33,204 bases of DNA from Nonomuraea turcica (GCF_030718205.1 NZ_JAUZQF010000054.1:1-33204), one strand, 5' to 3'; shown: positions 7,174-16,586, numbered from the stretch's first letter. Program-made: numbers and translations. The notes: generated by a model not told the origin, from the letters alone.

Positions 7174-9215
7174 TCAGGATGCGGGCCCGGCTGCTGGTGC
7201 TGCACGTGCTGGTGCTGGTGCTGCTCGTCGTGCTGGCTGTGCGCCTGTGGCAGGTGCAGGTCGTGCGCGGAAACGAGTTCGTGACGCGGGCGACGGAGAC
7301 CAGGACGCGGACGGTCATCGTGCCGGCCGTGCGCGGGCAGATCCTCGACTCGTCGGGACGGCCGCTGGTGCGCAACAAGACCGCGCTCGTCGTGTCCGTG
7401 GACCGGGCCATGCTGTCGCGGATGCCCGACGGAGGTATGACGGTGCTGCGCAAGTTGTCCGCGGTGCTCGGCATGCCGGTCGCGGACCTGCAGCAGCGCA
7501 TCACGCCGTGCGGGCCGGGGGTGGGCAAGCCATGCTGGACGGGATCGCCATACCAGCCGGTTCCGCTGGATGAGAAGGTCGACCCACGCAAAGCGCTGCA
7601 GATCCTGGAGCGGCAGGAGGAGTTTCCCGGCGTGACGGCGGAGATCCACTCCGTGCGGCAATATCCCGGCGGCAGGGCCGGCGCGCAGATGCTGGGTTAC
7701 CTGCAACCGGTGACCGAGCAGGAGCTGGAGCAACGCGAAGGGCTCAAGGCCAGCTTCTCCGGTGTGGACCTGGCCGGGCGCGACGGGCTCGAATACGTCT
7801 ACGACGACGCGCTACGCGGCAAGTCGGGCCTGCGCAGGGTGCAGGTGGACCGGATGGGCAAGGCCCTCGGGCTGGAGGAGCAGGTGCCGCCCATCCCCGG
7901 CGACCACCTGGTCACCAGCATCGACTCGCGGATCCAGACGATCACCGAGAGGGCACTGAACAAGGCGATGAAGTCTGCGCCCGCGGCCGACGGCGGGGCC
8001 GGGGTGGTGCTGGACGCGCGCTCGGGGCGGGTGGTGGCGGTGGCCAGCGCGCCCGGCTACGACCCGGCGATCTGGGGTGGCGGGATCTCGGCCCGCGGAT
8101 ACCAATGGCTGCTGTCGGACAAGTCCGGTAAGCCGCTGGTGTCGCGGGCCATCAACGGCCAGTTCGCGCCGGGCTCCACGTTCAAGATCTCCTCCGTTTC
8201 GGCGATGTTGCGGGCCGGCTATCCGCTCAATGGCAAATACGGCTGCCCGGGCTCCTACACGGTGGGCGGCCGGGCCTTCAACAACTTCCGCGGCATCGGC
8301 CTGGGGACCCTCGACCTGCACACGGCGCTGGTCAAGTCATGCGACACGATCTTCTACCGGGCGGCGTACGAGCAATACCTCAAGGACGGGGGGCGGCAGC
8401 CGAAGAAGAAGCCGAAAGAGGTGTTCTCCAACATGGCCAGGTCGTTCGGGTTCGGCAGCCCGACCGGCGTGGACCTGCCCGGCGAGTCGGCCGGCCGCAT
8501 TCCCGACCGCGCCTGGAAGCGGGATCTGTGGAACAGGACCAGCGCGATCAACTGTGAGCGGTCGCGCAAGGGATATCCGGAGGTGAAGGACCGGGCGCGG
8601 GCCGAGTTCCTCAAGCGGCTGGCGCTGGAAAACTGCACCGAGGGATTCCTGCTGCGGCCGGGCGACTCGGCCAACTTCTCCATCGGCCAGGGCGACGTGC
8701 TGGTCACACCGATGCAGCTGGCCAGGGCATACATGGCGCTGGTGAGTGACGGGAAGCTGCGCAGCCCGCGCATCGGATGGGCGCAGGTGCGGCCCGACGG
8801 TAAGGTGGTCAGGACCTTCCCTGTGCCCGTGGTGGGCAAGCTGCCGCTCAGCGAGAAGGAACGGCTCTACATCAAGAACGCGCTGAGCCAGGTCGCCCAG
8901 GACGGCACCGCGGCGGGGGCGTTCGCCGGGTTCCCGATGAACAAGGTCCGCATCGGTGGCAAGACCGGCACCGCGGAGGTGTGGGGCAAGAAGGACACCT
9001 CCTGGTTCGCCTCCTTCGCGCCCACGAAGAACCCTCAGTACGTGGTGGTCGTCATGGTCTCCCAGGGCGGGATGGGCTCGCAGACCGCGGCGCCGGCCGT
9101 GCGGGAGATCTATGAGGGCATCTACGGCATCAAGCGGCCCGCGGCCGTGCCCGGCGGGAAGCTGACCACCAAGCTGCCGACGTTCAGGCCGGACGGGACG
9201 GTGGTCCCGGGATGA
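7170..9215 (+). CDS. mrdA: Penicillin-binding protein 2 (peptidoglycan D,D-transpeptidase)
   Basis: A class B PBP that crosslinks nascent peptidoglycan together with the glycosyltransferase RodA. The 681-aa product has a short cytoplasmic end, one membrane anchor (about 7-27), the PBP dimer domain (VRGQILDSSGRPLVRNK near 50), and a transpeptidase domain with SxxK as STFK near 336, the SxN-equivalent SCD near 390, and KTGT near 598. Two Cys-containing insertions (for example CGPGVGKPCW near 113-122) are present. Such insertions occur in actinomycete PBP2 proteins. The ATG overlaps the mreD stop (ATGA) and the stop overlaps rodA (ATGA). Confidence 0.94.
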   Translation: MIRMRARLLVLHVLVLVLLVVLAVRLWQVQVVRGNEFVTRATETRTRTVIVPAVRGQILDSSGRPLVRNKTALVVSVDRAMLSRMPDGGMTVLRKLSAVLGMPVADLQQRITPCGPGVGKPCWTGSPYQPVPLDEKVDPRKALQILERQEEFPGVTAEIHSVRQYPGGRAGAQMLGYLQPVTEQELEQREGLKASFSGVDLAGRDGLEYVYDDALRGKSGLRRVQVDRMGKALGLEEQVPPIPGDHLVTSIDSRIQTITERALNKAMKSAPAADGGAGVVLDARSGRVVAVASAPGYDPAIWGGGISARGYQWLLSDKSGKPLVSRAINGQFAPGSTFKISSVSAMLRAGYPLNGKYGCPGSYTVGGRAFNNFRGIGLGTLDLHTALVKSCDTIFYRAAYEQYLKDGGRQPKKKPKEVFSNMARSFGFGSPTGVDLPGESAGRIPDRAWKRDLWNRTSAINCERSRKGYPEVKDRARAEFLKRLALENCTEGFLLRPGDSANFSIGQGDVLVTPMQLARAYMALVSDGKLRSPRIGWAQVRPDGKVVRTFPVPVVGKLPLSEKERLYIKNALSQVAQDGTAAGAFAGFPMNKVRIGGKTGTAEVWGKKDTSWFASFAPTKNPQYVVVVMVSQGGMGSQTAAPAVREIYEGIYGIKRPAAVPGGKLTTKLPTFRPDGTVVPG

Positions 9216-10378
9216 TCGCGCGTACCGCTGTCATCCGGCGGCCCTCGCTCCTGCGGCGGATGGCGCACGAGAATTCGACGATACGCCGGCTCGACGGGCT
9301 GATGCTGGTCGCGGTTGCCGGGTTGTGCGTGATCGGCACGCTGCTGGTGTGGTCCTCCACCAGGACCTGGGCGCCCGGAGCCACGGGACTGGTGAAGAAG
9401 CACCTGCTCAACGAGGTCATCGGAGTGGTGCTGTGCGCGGTGGTGGCCACGATCGACCACCGGGCGATGCGGGCGTACGCGCCGCTGGTGTTCCTGGTGT
9501 CCTTGGTGGGCCTGGGGCTGGTGCTCACGCCACTAGGGGCGACGATCAACGGGTCACATTCGTGGATCCTGCTGGGCGGGGGTTTCGCGGTGCAGCCGTC
9601 GGAGTTCGCCAAAGTGGGGCTGCTGCTGATCATCGCGATGCTGCTGGCGCAGCCGGCCGAGGGCACCGATCGGCCCCGCGGGCTCGACGTCACGCTGGCG
9701 CTCGTGGCCGCGGTGATCACGATGGGAATGGTGATGCTCCAGCCCGATCTCGGCACGGCCATGGTCCTGGCCGTGATCACGGCGGCTGGGCTGATCATTG
9801 GAGGCGTGCGCAAGCGAGTGATCATCGCGATGACGCTGGTGGCCGCCGCCGGGATTTTCGCGGTGTTCAAATTCGAGATGCTGGAGCCATACCAGGTGGC
9901 GCGGTTCACAGCGTTCGTGGATCCGAGCGTCGATCCGCGCGGAGTGGGCTACAACAGCACTCAGTCGCTGATCGCCATCGGATCCGGGCAGTTGCTGGGC
10001 AAGGGGCTGCTCGGCGGCGGGCAGACGACCGGCAGGTTCGTGCCCGAGCAGCACACCGACTTCATCTTCACGGTGGCGGGAGAGGAGTTCGGGTTCCTGG
10101 GGTCGGTCACCGTCGTGTTGTTGCTCGGCGTGGTGCTGGTGCGCGGGCTGAAGATCGCCAGGAAGTGTGAGGACCGGTTCGGGACGCTGGTCGCAGGGAC
10201 GATCGTGTGCTGGTTCGCCTTCCAGACGTTCATCAATGTCGGGATGACGATCGGGATCATGCCGATCACCGGGCTGCCGCTGCCGTTCGTGTCATATGGC
10301 GGGACCGCGACATTCGCGAATCTCATCGCGATTGGGCTTCTGCAAGCCATCAAGATGCGCGGCCAGTCGTTTAATTAG
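9212..10378 (+). CDS. rodA: SEDS peptidoglycan glycosyltransferase RodA
   Basis: Polymerises lipid II into glycan strands as partner of the PBP2 encoded just upstream. The 388-aa polytopic protein has the SEDS signatures GFAVQPSEFAKVGLLL, MLQPDLGTAMVL, the extracellular loop PEQHTDFIFTVAGEEFGF with its essential-region Asp/Glu residues, and the C-terminal SEDS motif GLPLPFVSYGGTA. About ten membrane helices are evident. The first 25 residues are a basic cytoplasmic extension. Whether this copy is RodA or FtsW is settled by the mre/mrdA context. The ATGA overlap with mrdA implies coupled synthesis. Confidence 0.93.
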   Translation: MIARTAVIRRPSLLRRMAHENSTIRRLDGLMLVAVAGLCVIGTLLVWSSTRTWAPGATGLVKKHLLNEVIGVVLCAVVATIDHRAMRAYAPLVFLVSLVGLGLVLTPLGATINGSHSWILLGGGFAVQPSEFAKVGLLLIIAMLLAQPAEGTDRPRGLDVTLALVAAVITMGMVMLQPDLGTAMVLAVITAAGLIIGGVRKRVIIAMTLVAAAGIFAVFKFEMLEPYQVARFTAFVDPSVDPRGVGYNSTQSLIAIGSGQLLGKGLLGGGQTTGRFVPEQHTDFIFTVAGEEFGFLGSVTVVLLLGVVLVRGLKIARKCEDRFGTLVAGTIVCWFAFQTFINVGMTIGIMPITGLPLPFVSYGGTATFANLIAIGLLQAIKMRGQSFN

Positions 10379-10382
10379 ATGT

Positions 10383-10562
10383 ATGTTCTTGGCCTATTGC
10401 GATGAGTGCGAGGAGCGCTTTCTGCTGCCCGCGAACCACGTGGTCGCCCTGCACAACCTGGAAAGCGGCGTGATCGCCGTGGAGCTGACCTGCTACGAAG
10501 GGCACCACGTCCTGGTGCTCAGCGGAAATGACATCGACATCACCGGACCTGCCACCGTCTGA
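10383..10562 (+). CDS. Small Cys/His-rich protein (59 aa), putative zinc ribbon
   Basis: A 59-aa product from ATG at 10383, four bases after the rodA stop, so probably made by re-initiation. The N-terminus MFLAYCDECEERFLL has a CxxC pair, and the middle has CYEGHH, giving possible Cys3His or Cys3His2 metal ligands. The rest is short beta-prone sequence (VVALHNLESGVIAVELTC). The frame is open back to 10296, but that extension lies inside rodA. No named family is recognised, and a metal-binding role is inferred from spacing alone. It lies between the wall operon and the TIGR03960 gene. Confidence 0.6.
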   Translation: MFLAYCDECEERFLLPANHVVALHNLESGVIAVELTCYEGHHVLVLSGNDIDITGPATV

Positions 10563-10569
10563 CCGCCGC

Positions 10570-10575
10570 TACCCT
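10570..10575 (+). promoter_or_regulatory. -10 hexamer of a leaderless promoter for the radical SAM gene
   Basis: TACCCT followed by exactly 7 bases and ATG at 10583. No Shine-Dalgarno sequence lies before the ATG. The arrangement matches leaderless actinobacterial promoters. Confidence 0.55.
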
Positions 10576-10582
10576 GGACCGT

Positions 10583-12493
10583 ATGCCTGTCGAGTCGATT
10601 TTCCACCGCCTGGAAGCGCTGCTGCCCAAGGTGCAGAAGCCGATCCAGTATGTGGGAGGTGAGCTCAACTCGACCGTCAAGGACTGGGACTCCGCCGACG
10701 TGCGGTGGGCGTTGATGTACCCGGACGCCTACGAGGTCGGGCTGCCCAACCAGGGCGTGGCGATCCTCTACGAGATTCTCAACGAGCTGCCCGGGACTCT
10801 GGCCGAGCGCACCTACGCGGTGTGGCCGGACCTCGAGGCGCTCATGCGGGCCGAGGGCGTCCCGCAGTTCACCGTCGACGCGCACCGGCCGGTGCGTGCC
10901 TTCGACGTGCTGGGGGTGTCGTTCTCCACCGAGCTCGGCTACACCAACATGCTGACCGCCCTCGACCTGGCCGGCATTCCGCTGCACGCGGTCGACCGGG
11001 GCGAGGACGACCCGATCGTGCTCGCGGGCGGCCACGCGGCCTTCAACCCCGAGCCGATCGCCGACTTCCTCGACGCGGCCGTGCTCGGCGACGGCGAGCA
11101 GATTGCGATCGCCATCTCCGAGGTCATCCGCGAGTGGAAGGCCGAGGGCCGGCCCGGCGGGCGGGACGAGCTGCTGATGCGGCTCGCCGAGTCCGGCGGC
11201 GTCTACGTGCCCAAGTTCTACGACGTCGACTACCACCCGGACGGGCGCATCAAGCGTGTCGCGCCCAACAGGCGCGACGTGCCGTGGCGGGTGCACAAGC
11301 ACACCGTGATGGACCTGGACGAGTGGCCCTATCCGAAGAAGCCGCTGGTCCCGCTGGCGGAGACGGTGCATGAGCGGTTCAGCGTGGAGATCTTCCGCGG
11401 CTGCACCCGCGGGTGCCGGTTCTGCCAGGCAGGCATGATCACGCGCCCGGTGCGCGAGCGGTCGATCACCACGATCGGGGCGATGGTCGAAAACGGCATC
11501 AAGGAGTCCGGCTTCAACGAGGTCGGGCTGCTGTCGCTGTCGTCGGCCGACCACTCCGAGATCGGTGACGTCGCCAAGGGCCTGGCCGACCGCTACGAGG
11601 GCACCAACACTTCGCTGTCGTTGCCGTCGACGCGGGTGGACGCGTTCAACATCGACCTGGCCAATGAGTTCTCCAGGAACGGCAGGCGCTCGGGCCTGAC
11701 GTTCGCGCCGGAGGGCGGCTCGGAGCGGATGCGCAAGGTGATCAACAAGATGGTCACCGAGGAAGACCTCATCCGCACCGTCACCACGGCATATTCGCAG
11801 GGGTGGCGGCAGGTCAAGCTCTACTTCATGTGCGGCCTGCCCACTGAGCAGGACGAGGACGTGCTGGGCATCGCCGATCTGGCCAAGAAGGTCATCAAGG
11901 CGGGCCGCGAGGCCACCGGCAGCCGCGACATCCGCTGCACGGTCTCCATCGGCGGCTTCGTGCCCAAGCCGCACACGCCGTTCCAGTGGGCCGGGCAGGC
12001 CGACCACGAGACCGTCGACCGGCGGCTCAGGGCGCTGCGTGATGCACTCCGGAGCGACAAGGCATACGGCCGGGCCATCGGCTACCGCTATCACGACGGC
12101 AAGCCCTCGATCGTGGAGGGCCTGCTGTCACGTGGCGACCGCCGGGTCGCGGCCGTGATCCGCGCCGTCTGGGAGGGCGGCGGCAGGTTCGACGGCTGGA
12201 GCGAGCACTTCTCCTACGAGCGCTGGATGGCGGCCGCCGAGAAGGCCGGCATCGACGTGGACTGGTACACCACGCGTGAGCGGGAGGAAAACGAGGTCCT
12301 GCCGTGGGACCACCTCGACGCCGGGCTCGACCGCGAATGGTTGTGGCAGGACTGGCAGGAGGCCGTCTCCGGCGGCGAGGTCGAGGACTGCCGCTGGACT
12401 CCCTGCTATGACTGCGGCGTCTGCCCGACCATGGGCACAGAAATTCAAATCGGTCCCACGGGGCGAAAACTCCTTCCTCTGACGGTGGTCTAG
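10583..12493 (+). CDS. TIGR03960 family B12-binding-type radical SAM protein
   Basis: A 636-aa protein. The N-terminal third resembles a B12-binding fold (ALMYPDAYEVGLPNQG, GVSFSTELGYTNML, VLAGGHAAFNPEP). The centre has the radical SAM cluster motif CTRGCRFC (CxxxCxxC, about 274-281), then SLSSADHSEI, FAPEGGSERMR and VKLYFMCGLPTEQDED, as in MiaB- or HemN-like enzymes. A Cys-rich C-terminus (CRWTPCYDCGVCPTMG) could bind a second cluster. The family is conserved beside rne in actinobacteria and is often paired or fused with a TIGR03936 domain, encoded next here. The reaction is unproven, and RNA or ribosome modification is plausible from context only. Confidence 0.92.
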   Translation: MPVESIFHRLEALLPKVQKPIQYVGGELNSTVKDWDSADVRWALMYPDAYEVGLPNQGVAILYEILNELPGTLAERTYAVWPDLEALMRAEGVPQFTVDAHRPVRAFDVLGVSFSTELGYTNMLTALDLAGIPLHAVDRGEDDPIVLAGGHAAFNPEPIADFLDAAVLGDGEQIAIAISEVIREWKAEGRPGGRDELLMRLAESGGVYVPKFYDVDYHPDGRIKRVAPNRRDVPWRVHKHTVMDLDEWPYPKKPLVPLAETVHERFSVEIFRGCTRGCRFCQAGMITRPVRERSITTIGAMVENGIKESGFNEVGLLSLSSADHSEIGDVAKGLADRYEGTNTSLSLPSTRVDAFNIDLANEFSRNGRRSGLTFAPEGGSERMRKVINKMVTEEDLIRTVTTAYSQGWRQVKLYFMCGLPTEQDEDVLGIADLAKKVIKAGREATGSRDIRCTVSIGGFVPKPHTPFQWAGQADHETVDRRLRALRDALRSDKAYGRAIGYRYHDGKPSIVEGLLSRGDRRVAAVIRAVWEGGGRFDGWSEHFSYERWMAAAEKAGIDVDWYTTREREENEVLPWDHLDAGLDREWLWQDWQEAVSGGEVEDCRWTPCYDCGVCPTMGTEIQIGPTGRKLLPLTVV

Positions 12494-12646
12494 CGCGCTC
12501 AGTGGGCGAGCCGTGCCTCGGCGTACACATACATACGCTGGGGCGGCTTATCCTGAGACGAAGGGACCTGAAAAGAAGGAACTCTGACAAGGGAAGGACG
12601 ACAAGCTCTGAAACCTGTTCCCGAAGGGCCTCCGCCCGCGCCCACG

Positions 12647-13414
12647 GTGCAGCGCCTTCGCGTGCGTTACGCCAAGCGCGGCCGCCTGCGCTTCACCAGC
12701 CACCGCGACATTTCGCGGGCCGTCGAGAGGGCGGTTCGCCGTGCCGGCATTCCGGTGGCTTACAGCGCGGGATTCTCGCCCCACCCGAAGATCTCCTACG
12801 CGGGCGCGGCGCCGACCGGTGTCGCCAGCGAAGCCGAATACCTCGAGATCGGTGTCACCACGCACTGCGACCCCGAGCAGGTCAGGTCCGGTTTGGACCG
12901 GTCGTTGCCGCCGGGGCTCGATGTGATCGACGTCGTGGAGGCGGGTCAGGGCGGACTGGCCGACCGCTTGGAGGTCTCCGACTGGGAGGTGCGGCTGCCT
13001 GGTGCCGACCGCGAGCTCGCCGAGGTGGCGGCGGAGAAGTTCCTCGCGGCGGGCACCGTGGAGGTCGAGCGCCTCACCAAGAAGGGCCCCCGTCGCTTCG
13101 ACGCGCGCGAGGCCGTCCTGGGGCTGACGGTGTCCGAGGGAACGGACAGAATCGCAGCTCAGGTGCTTGGAGGACCGTGTGTCATACTGCGCATGGTTGT
13201 TCGGCACATGACGCCTGCCGTACGACCCGACGATGTGCTCACAGGGCTGCGCCTTGTGGCCGACTTCGCGCCGCCGGTTCCCCCAGAGGTGACCAGGCTG
13301 GCGCAGGGGCCGCTCGACGTCAGCACCGGTGCGCTTGCCGATCCGCTCGACCTGGACCGCGACACAACGCGCGGCGGCGAGGCGGGACCGGCGGGTGAGC
13401 ACGCCGTCGGTTAA
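12647..13414 (+). CDS. TIGR03936 family (DUF2344) radical SAM-associated protein
   Basis: A 255-aa soluble protein opening QRLRVRYAKRGRLRFTSHRD, with GFSPHPKISYAGAAPTG further on, both family hallmarks. In other bacteria this domain is fused to the TIGR03960 radical SAM protein, so the two products probably act together, function unknown. The start is uncertain. GTG at 12647 has no ribosome binding site. A CTG in the same frame at 12608 lies 9 bases after GGAAGGA (12592-12598) and would add 13 residues (LKPVPEGPPPAPT) resembling N-termini of homologues. The last 40 residues are low-complexity. Confidence 0.88.
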   Translation: MQRLRVRYAKRGRLRFTSHRDISRAVERAVRRAGIPVAYSAGFSPHPKISYAGAAPTGVASEAEYLEIGVTTHCDPEQVRSGLDRSLPPGLDVIDVVEAGQGGLADRLEVSDWEVRLPGADRELAEVAAEKFLAAGTVEVERLTKKGPRRFDAREAVLGLTVSEGTDRIAAQVLGGPCVILRMVVRHMTPAVRPDDVLTGLRLVADFAPPVPPEVTRLAQGPLDVSTGALADPLDLDRDTTRGGEAGPAGEHAVG

Positions 13415-13559
13415 GGACGCGCCCAGCATGAGCCGGGCACGACCGCTGACAGGACTTGGCGCCCGTGCCTCCGACATGGAGGCGCTGGCGGACAACTGAG
13501 ACACGAGGGCTCCTGCGCGGCGCGGCGACGCGCCCGGGAGCTGACGGGAGAGCGCCCGC

Positions 13560-16500
13560 ATGCTCGACAACGAGCCCAACGCCGGGGCCACTGGCCCTGA
13601 CGGGGAAACAACTGAACAGACCAAGGTGACCGCGCGTCGCCGCTCCGCCAGCCGCCCGGCCGGTCCGCCGCCCGAGCTGCCCGAGGAGCCGGCTTCCGTT
13701 CCGGTCACCCTTCCCGCCGCGCAGGCCGCGCCGTCGGTCGCGGAGGGCGCGCCGGTGCAACGCACCGTCGTGCAGCGCGCTGCCGGCGAGCCTGATCCTG
13801 ACGTTCTCGCGGCGGCTGCTGCCGCCACGGCCGGCGAGGCCCCAAGAGAGAGCACTGTAGAGAGCCCGGTCGAGGGTGTCTTGGCCGAAGCCGTCGCCGA
13901 AGCCGAAGACAAGCCCAAGAGGGCTACGAGGACCCGGTCCACCGCGACGACTCCGCGGCGGCGCACCACGAAGAAGGCCGCCGAGGACCAGCCGGAAGAG
14001 GCGCAAGCGCTCCCGGAGGGTGCTGTGCCCGCCGAGGCCGAGGCGGCGCCCGTGAAGCGGCGCAGGACCACGCGCAAGAAGGCCGAGCCGGAAGAGACCG
14101 TGGCGCCCGAGGCTCCCGCCGCCGTCGACGAGGCGGTTGCCGGGGAGACGGCTGGTGCCGGTGACGTGGAGGCCGCCGCACCGCGGACCGGCCGCACCAG
14201 GACGCGCGCCGGGCGTGGCGCTGCGGCGCGAGCGGCAGCCGGCGGTGACGCCGGGGTCGGTGCCGAAGCAGCGGAGGCCGAAGGCGCGGCGGTTTCGCGC
14301 CCGAAAGCCGCCGAGGCGGACGCTTCCGGTGCCCAGGCGGTGGTTTCCGGCGGTGACGTCGAGGGCGAAGAGGACATCATCGAGATCCTGCCCGAGGACG
14401 AGCCGCTCGACGATGAGCCCGCAGGCGAGGACCTCGACGAGGAGCTCGAGCGGCCGAGTCTGCTCGTCGACCCGTTCGGGTTCGCGGCTCGCACGCAGGA
14501 CGAGGCGGGCGGCACCGCGTTCCAGCGGCCGGCGGCCATTTTCGCGCCGCTGTTCCAGGCGCCCGATCCCAGCCAGGCCAAGCCCGCCGTGGTCCGGCGG
14601 CCCGAGCCGCAGCCCGCTGCCCCCGAAGCTCGCCCCGCTGAGGCGGAGGACGTGGCCGAGGAGGCCGTGAGCGAGGAAGAGGCCGACGTCGACACCTCCG
14701 ATGAGCAGGAGGAAGAGGCCGGTGGCAGGCGGCGTCGCCGCCGCCGTGGCGGTCGCGGCCGTGGCAAGGCCCGCGAGCGCGATGAAGCCGAGGACAGCGA
14801 GGAGTCCGAGGAGGAGACCGACGAGGAGCAGGGCGAGGAGGCCCAGGACGAGGAGGGCTCCACGTCGCGTCGCCGTCGTCGCCGTCGCCGCCGCGGCTCC
14901 GACGAGACCCCTGAGCCGGCCAGCGACGACCCGCCGAACACGGTGGTGCGCATCCGCGCGCCGCGATCCGGCCGGGCGGCCTCGCTCGACACCGCCACCG
15001 ACGGCGTGCAGAGCGTGCGCGGCTCCACCAGGCTGGAGGCCAAGAAGCAGCGGCGCCGCGAGGGCCGCGAGCTGGGCCGCAGGCGCCCGCCGATCATCAC
15101 GGAGTCGGAGTTCCTGGCCCGCCGCGAGTCCGTCGACCGCATGATGGTGGTGCGCAGGCAGGGCGACCGCACGCAGATCGCGGTGCTGGAGGACGGCGTG
15201 CTCGTCGAGCACTACGTCAACCGCGAGGCCAGCCAGTCCTACGTGGGCAACGTCTACCTCGGCAAGGTCCAGAACGTGCTGCCGTCGATGGAGGCGGCGT
15301 TCGTGGACATCGGCAAGGGCAGGAACGCTGTCCTGTACGCCGGTGAGGTCAACTTCGACACCGCCGGAATGGAAGGCCAGCCCAAGCGGATCGAGTCGGC
15401 GCTGAAGTCGGGCCAGTCGGTGCTCGTGCAGGTCACCAAGGACCCGATCGGGCACAAGGGCGCGCGGCTCACCTCGCAGATCAGCCTGCCCGGGCGCTAC
15501 CTGGTTTACGTGCCCGACGGCTCGATGACCGGCATCAGCCGCAAGCTGCCCGACAAGGAGCGCACGCGGCTCAAGAGCATCCTGAAGAAGGTCATGCCCG
15601 AGAACGCCGGCGTGATCGTACGCACCGCGGCAGAGGGCGCCTCCGAGGACGAGCTGGCCCGCGACGTGGCCCGGCTGTCCGCCCAGTGGGAGAGCATCCA
15701 GAAGAAGGCCAAGTCGGCGAGCCCGCCCGAGCTGCTGTCCGCCGAGCCCGACCTGACCATCAGGGTCGTACGGGACGTCTTCAACGAGGACTTCACCTCG
15801 CTGGTCGTGCAGGGCGAGGAGGCCTGGGACACGGTCGACGACTACGTCAAGTACGTCGCGCCGCACCTGGGCGAGCGGCTGTCGAGGTGGGACGGCGAGC
15901 AGGGCGACGGCGACGTCTTCGAGTCGTACCGGATCGACGAGCAGCTCGGCAAGGCACTGGACCGCAAGGTGTGGCTGCCGAGCGGCGGCTCGCTGGTGAT
16001 CGACCGTACCGAGGCGATGACCGTCGTCGACGTCAACACCGGCAAGTTCACCGGACAGGGCGGAAACCTCGAGGAGACCGTTACCAGGAACAACCTGGAG
16101 GCGGCCGAGGAGATCGTGCGCCAGCTCCGGCTGCGCGACATCGGCGGCATCATCGTGATCGACTTCATCGACATGGTGCTGGAGTCGAACCGGGACCTGG
16201 TTCTGCGGCGGCTCCTGGAGTGCCTGGCGCGCGACAGGACCAAGCACCAGGTGGCCGAGGTGACCTCCCTGGGTCTGGTCCAGATGACGCGTAAGCGGGT
16301 CGGTCAGGGGCTCCTGGAGGCCTTCTCGACGCCGTGTGAGTGCTGCAACGGGCGTGGCCTGCTGGTCTCCACGGAGCCGGTGGAGTCCAAGCCGGAGCCG
16401 CGCGGCACGCAGGGGAAGATGGCCGTGGAGAAGGCGGTCTCCGACAAGGTTTCCGCGGCCAAGGAGTCCGCAGGCCGTGATACGGTGACCGGTGCGCTTG

Positions 16501-16586
16501 AAGACGTCCCGGCAGAGGACGACCAAGCGGGTCAGACTTCTGGCAGGGGGCGGCGACGCTCCCGCCGAGCTAAGTCCGCCGAGTAG
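13560..16586 (+). CDS. rne: Ribonuclease E/G family endoribonuclease
   Basis: A single-strand-specific endoribonuclease for mRNA decay and rRNA/tRNA processing. The 1008-aa product has a disordered N-terminal region (about 1-510) of Ala/Glu/Pro/Asp sequence with two arginine patches near 385-400 and 433-442. The catalytic half follows: S1-like RNA-binding domain about 525-620 (YVGNVYLGKVQNVLPSMEAA), RNase H-like/DNase I-like core with VVDVNTGKF near 823 and VIDFIDM near 866 (catalytic Asp residues), and zinc-link CECCNGRG near 925. A long N-terminal scaffold instead of the enterobacterial C-terminal one is usual in actinobacteria. GGGAG precedes the ATG. The stop codon lies in the loop of a 10-bp hairpin. 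Confidence 0.94.
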   Translation: MLDNEPNAGATGPDGETTEQTKVTARRRSASRPAGPPPELPEEPASVPVTLPAAQAAPSVAEGAPVQRTVVQRAAGEPDPDVLAAAAAATAGEAPRESTVESPVEGVLAEAVAEAEDKPKRATRTRSTATTPRRRTTKKAAEDQPEEAQALPEGAVPAEAEAAPVKRRRTTRKKAEPEETVAPEAPAAVDEAVAGETAGAGDVEAAAPRTGRTRTRAGRGAAARAAAGGDAGVGAEAAEAEGAAVSRPKAAEADASGAQAVVSGGDVEGEEDIIEILPEDEPLDDEPAGEDLDEELERPSLLVDPFGFAARTQDEAGGTAFQRPAAIFAPLFQAPDPSQAKPAVVRRPEPQPAAPEARPAEAEDVAEEAVSEEEADVDTSDEQEEEAGGRRRRRRRGGRGRGKARERDEAEDSEESEEETDEEQGEEAQDEEGSTSRRRRRRRRRGSDETPEPASDDPPNTVVRIRAPRSGRAASLDTATDGVQSVRGSTRLEAKKQRRREGRELGRRRPPIITESEFLARRESVDRMMVVRRQGDRTQIAVLEDGVLVEHYVNREASQSYVGNVYLGKVQNVLPSMEAAFVDIGKGRNAVLYAGEVNFDTAGMEGQPKRIESALKSGQSVLVQVTKDPIGHKGARLTSQISLPGRYLVYVPDGSMTGISRKLPDKERTRLKSILKKVMPENAGVIVRTAAEGASEDELARDVARLSAQWESIQKKAKSASPPELLSAEPDLTIRVVRDVFNEDFTSLVVQGEEAWDTVDDYVKYVAPHLGERLSRWDGEQGDGDVFESYRIDEQLGKALDRKVWLPSGGSLVIDRTEAMTVVDVNTGKFTGQGGNLEETVTRNNLEAAEEIVRQLRLRDIGGIIVIDFIDMVLESNRDLVLRRLLECLARDRTKHQVAEVTSLGLVQMTRKRVGQGLLEAFSTPCECCNGRGLLVSTEPVESKPEPRGTQGKMAVEKAVSDKVSAAKESAGRDTVTGALEDVPAEDDQAGQTSGRGRRRSRRAKSAE

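Noticed and set aside
10493..12094. 533-codon minus-strand frame opposite the TIGR03960 gene
   Set aside because: No domains and shadow composition. The plus strand holds the radical SAM cluster motif.
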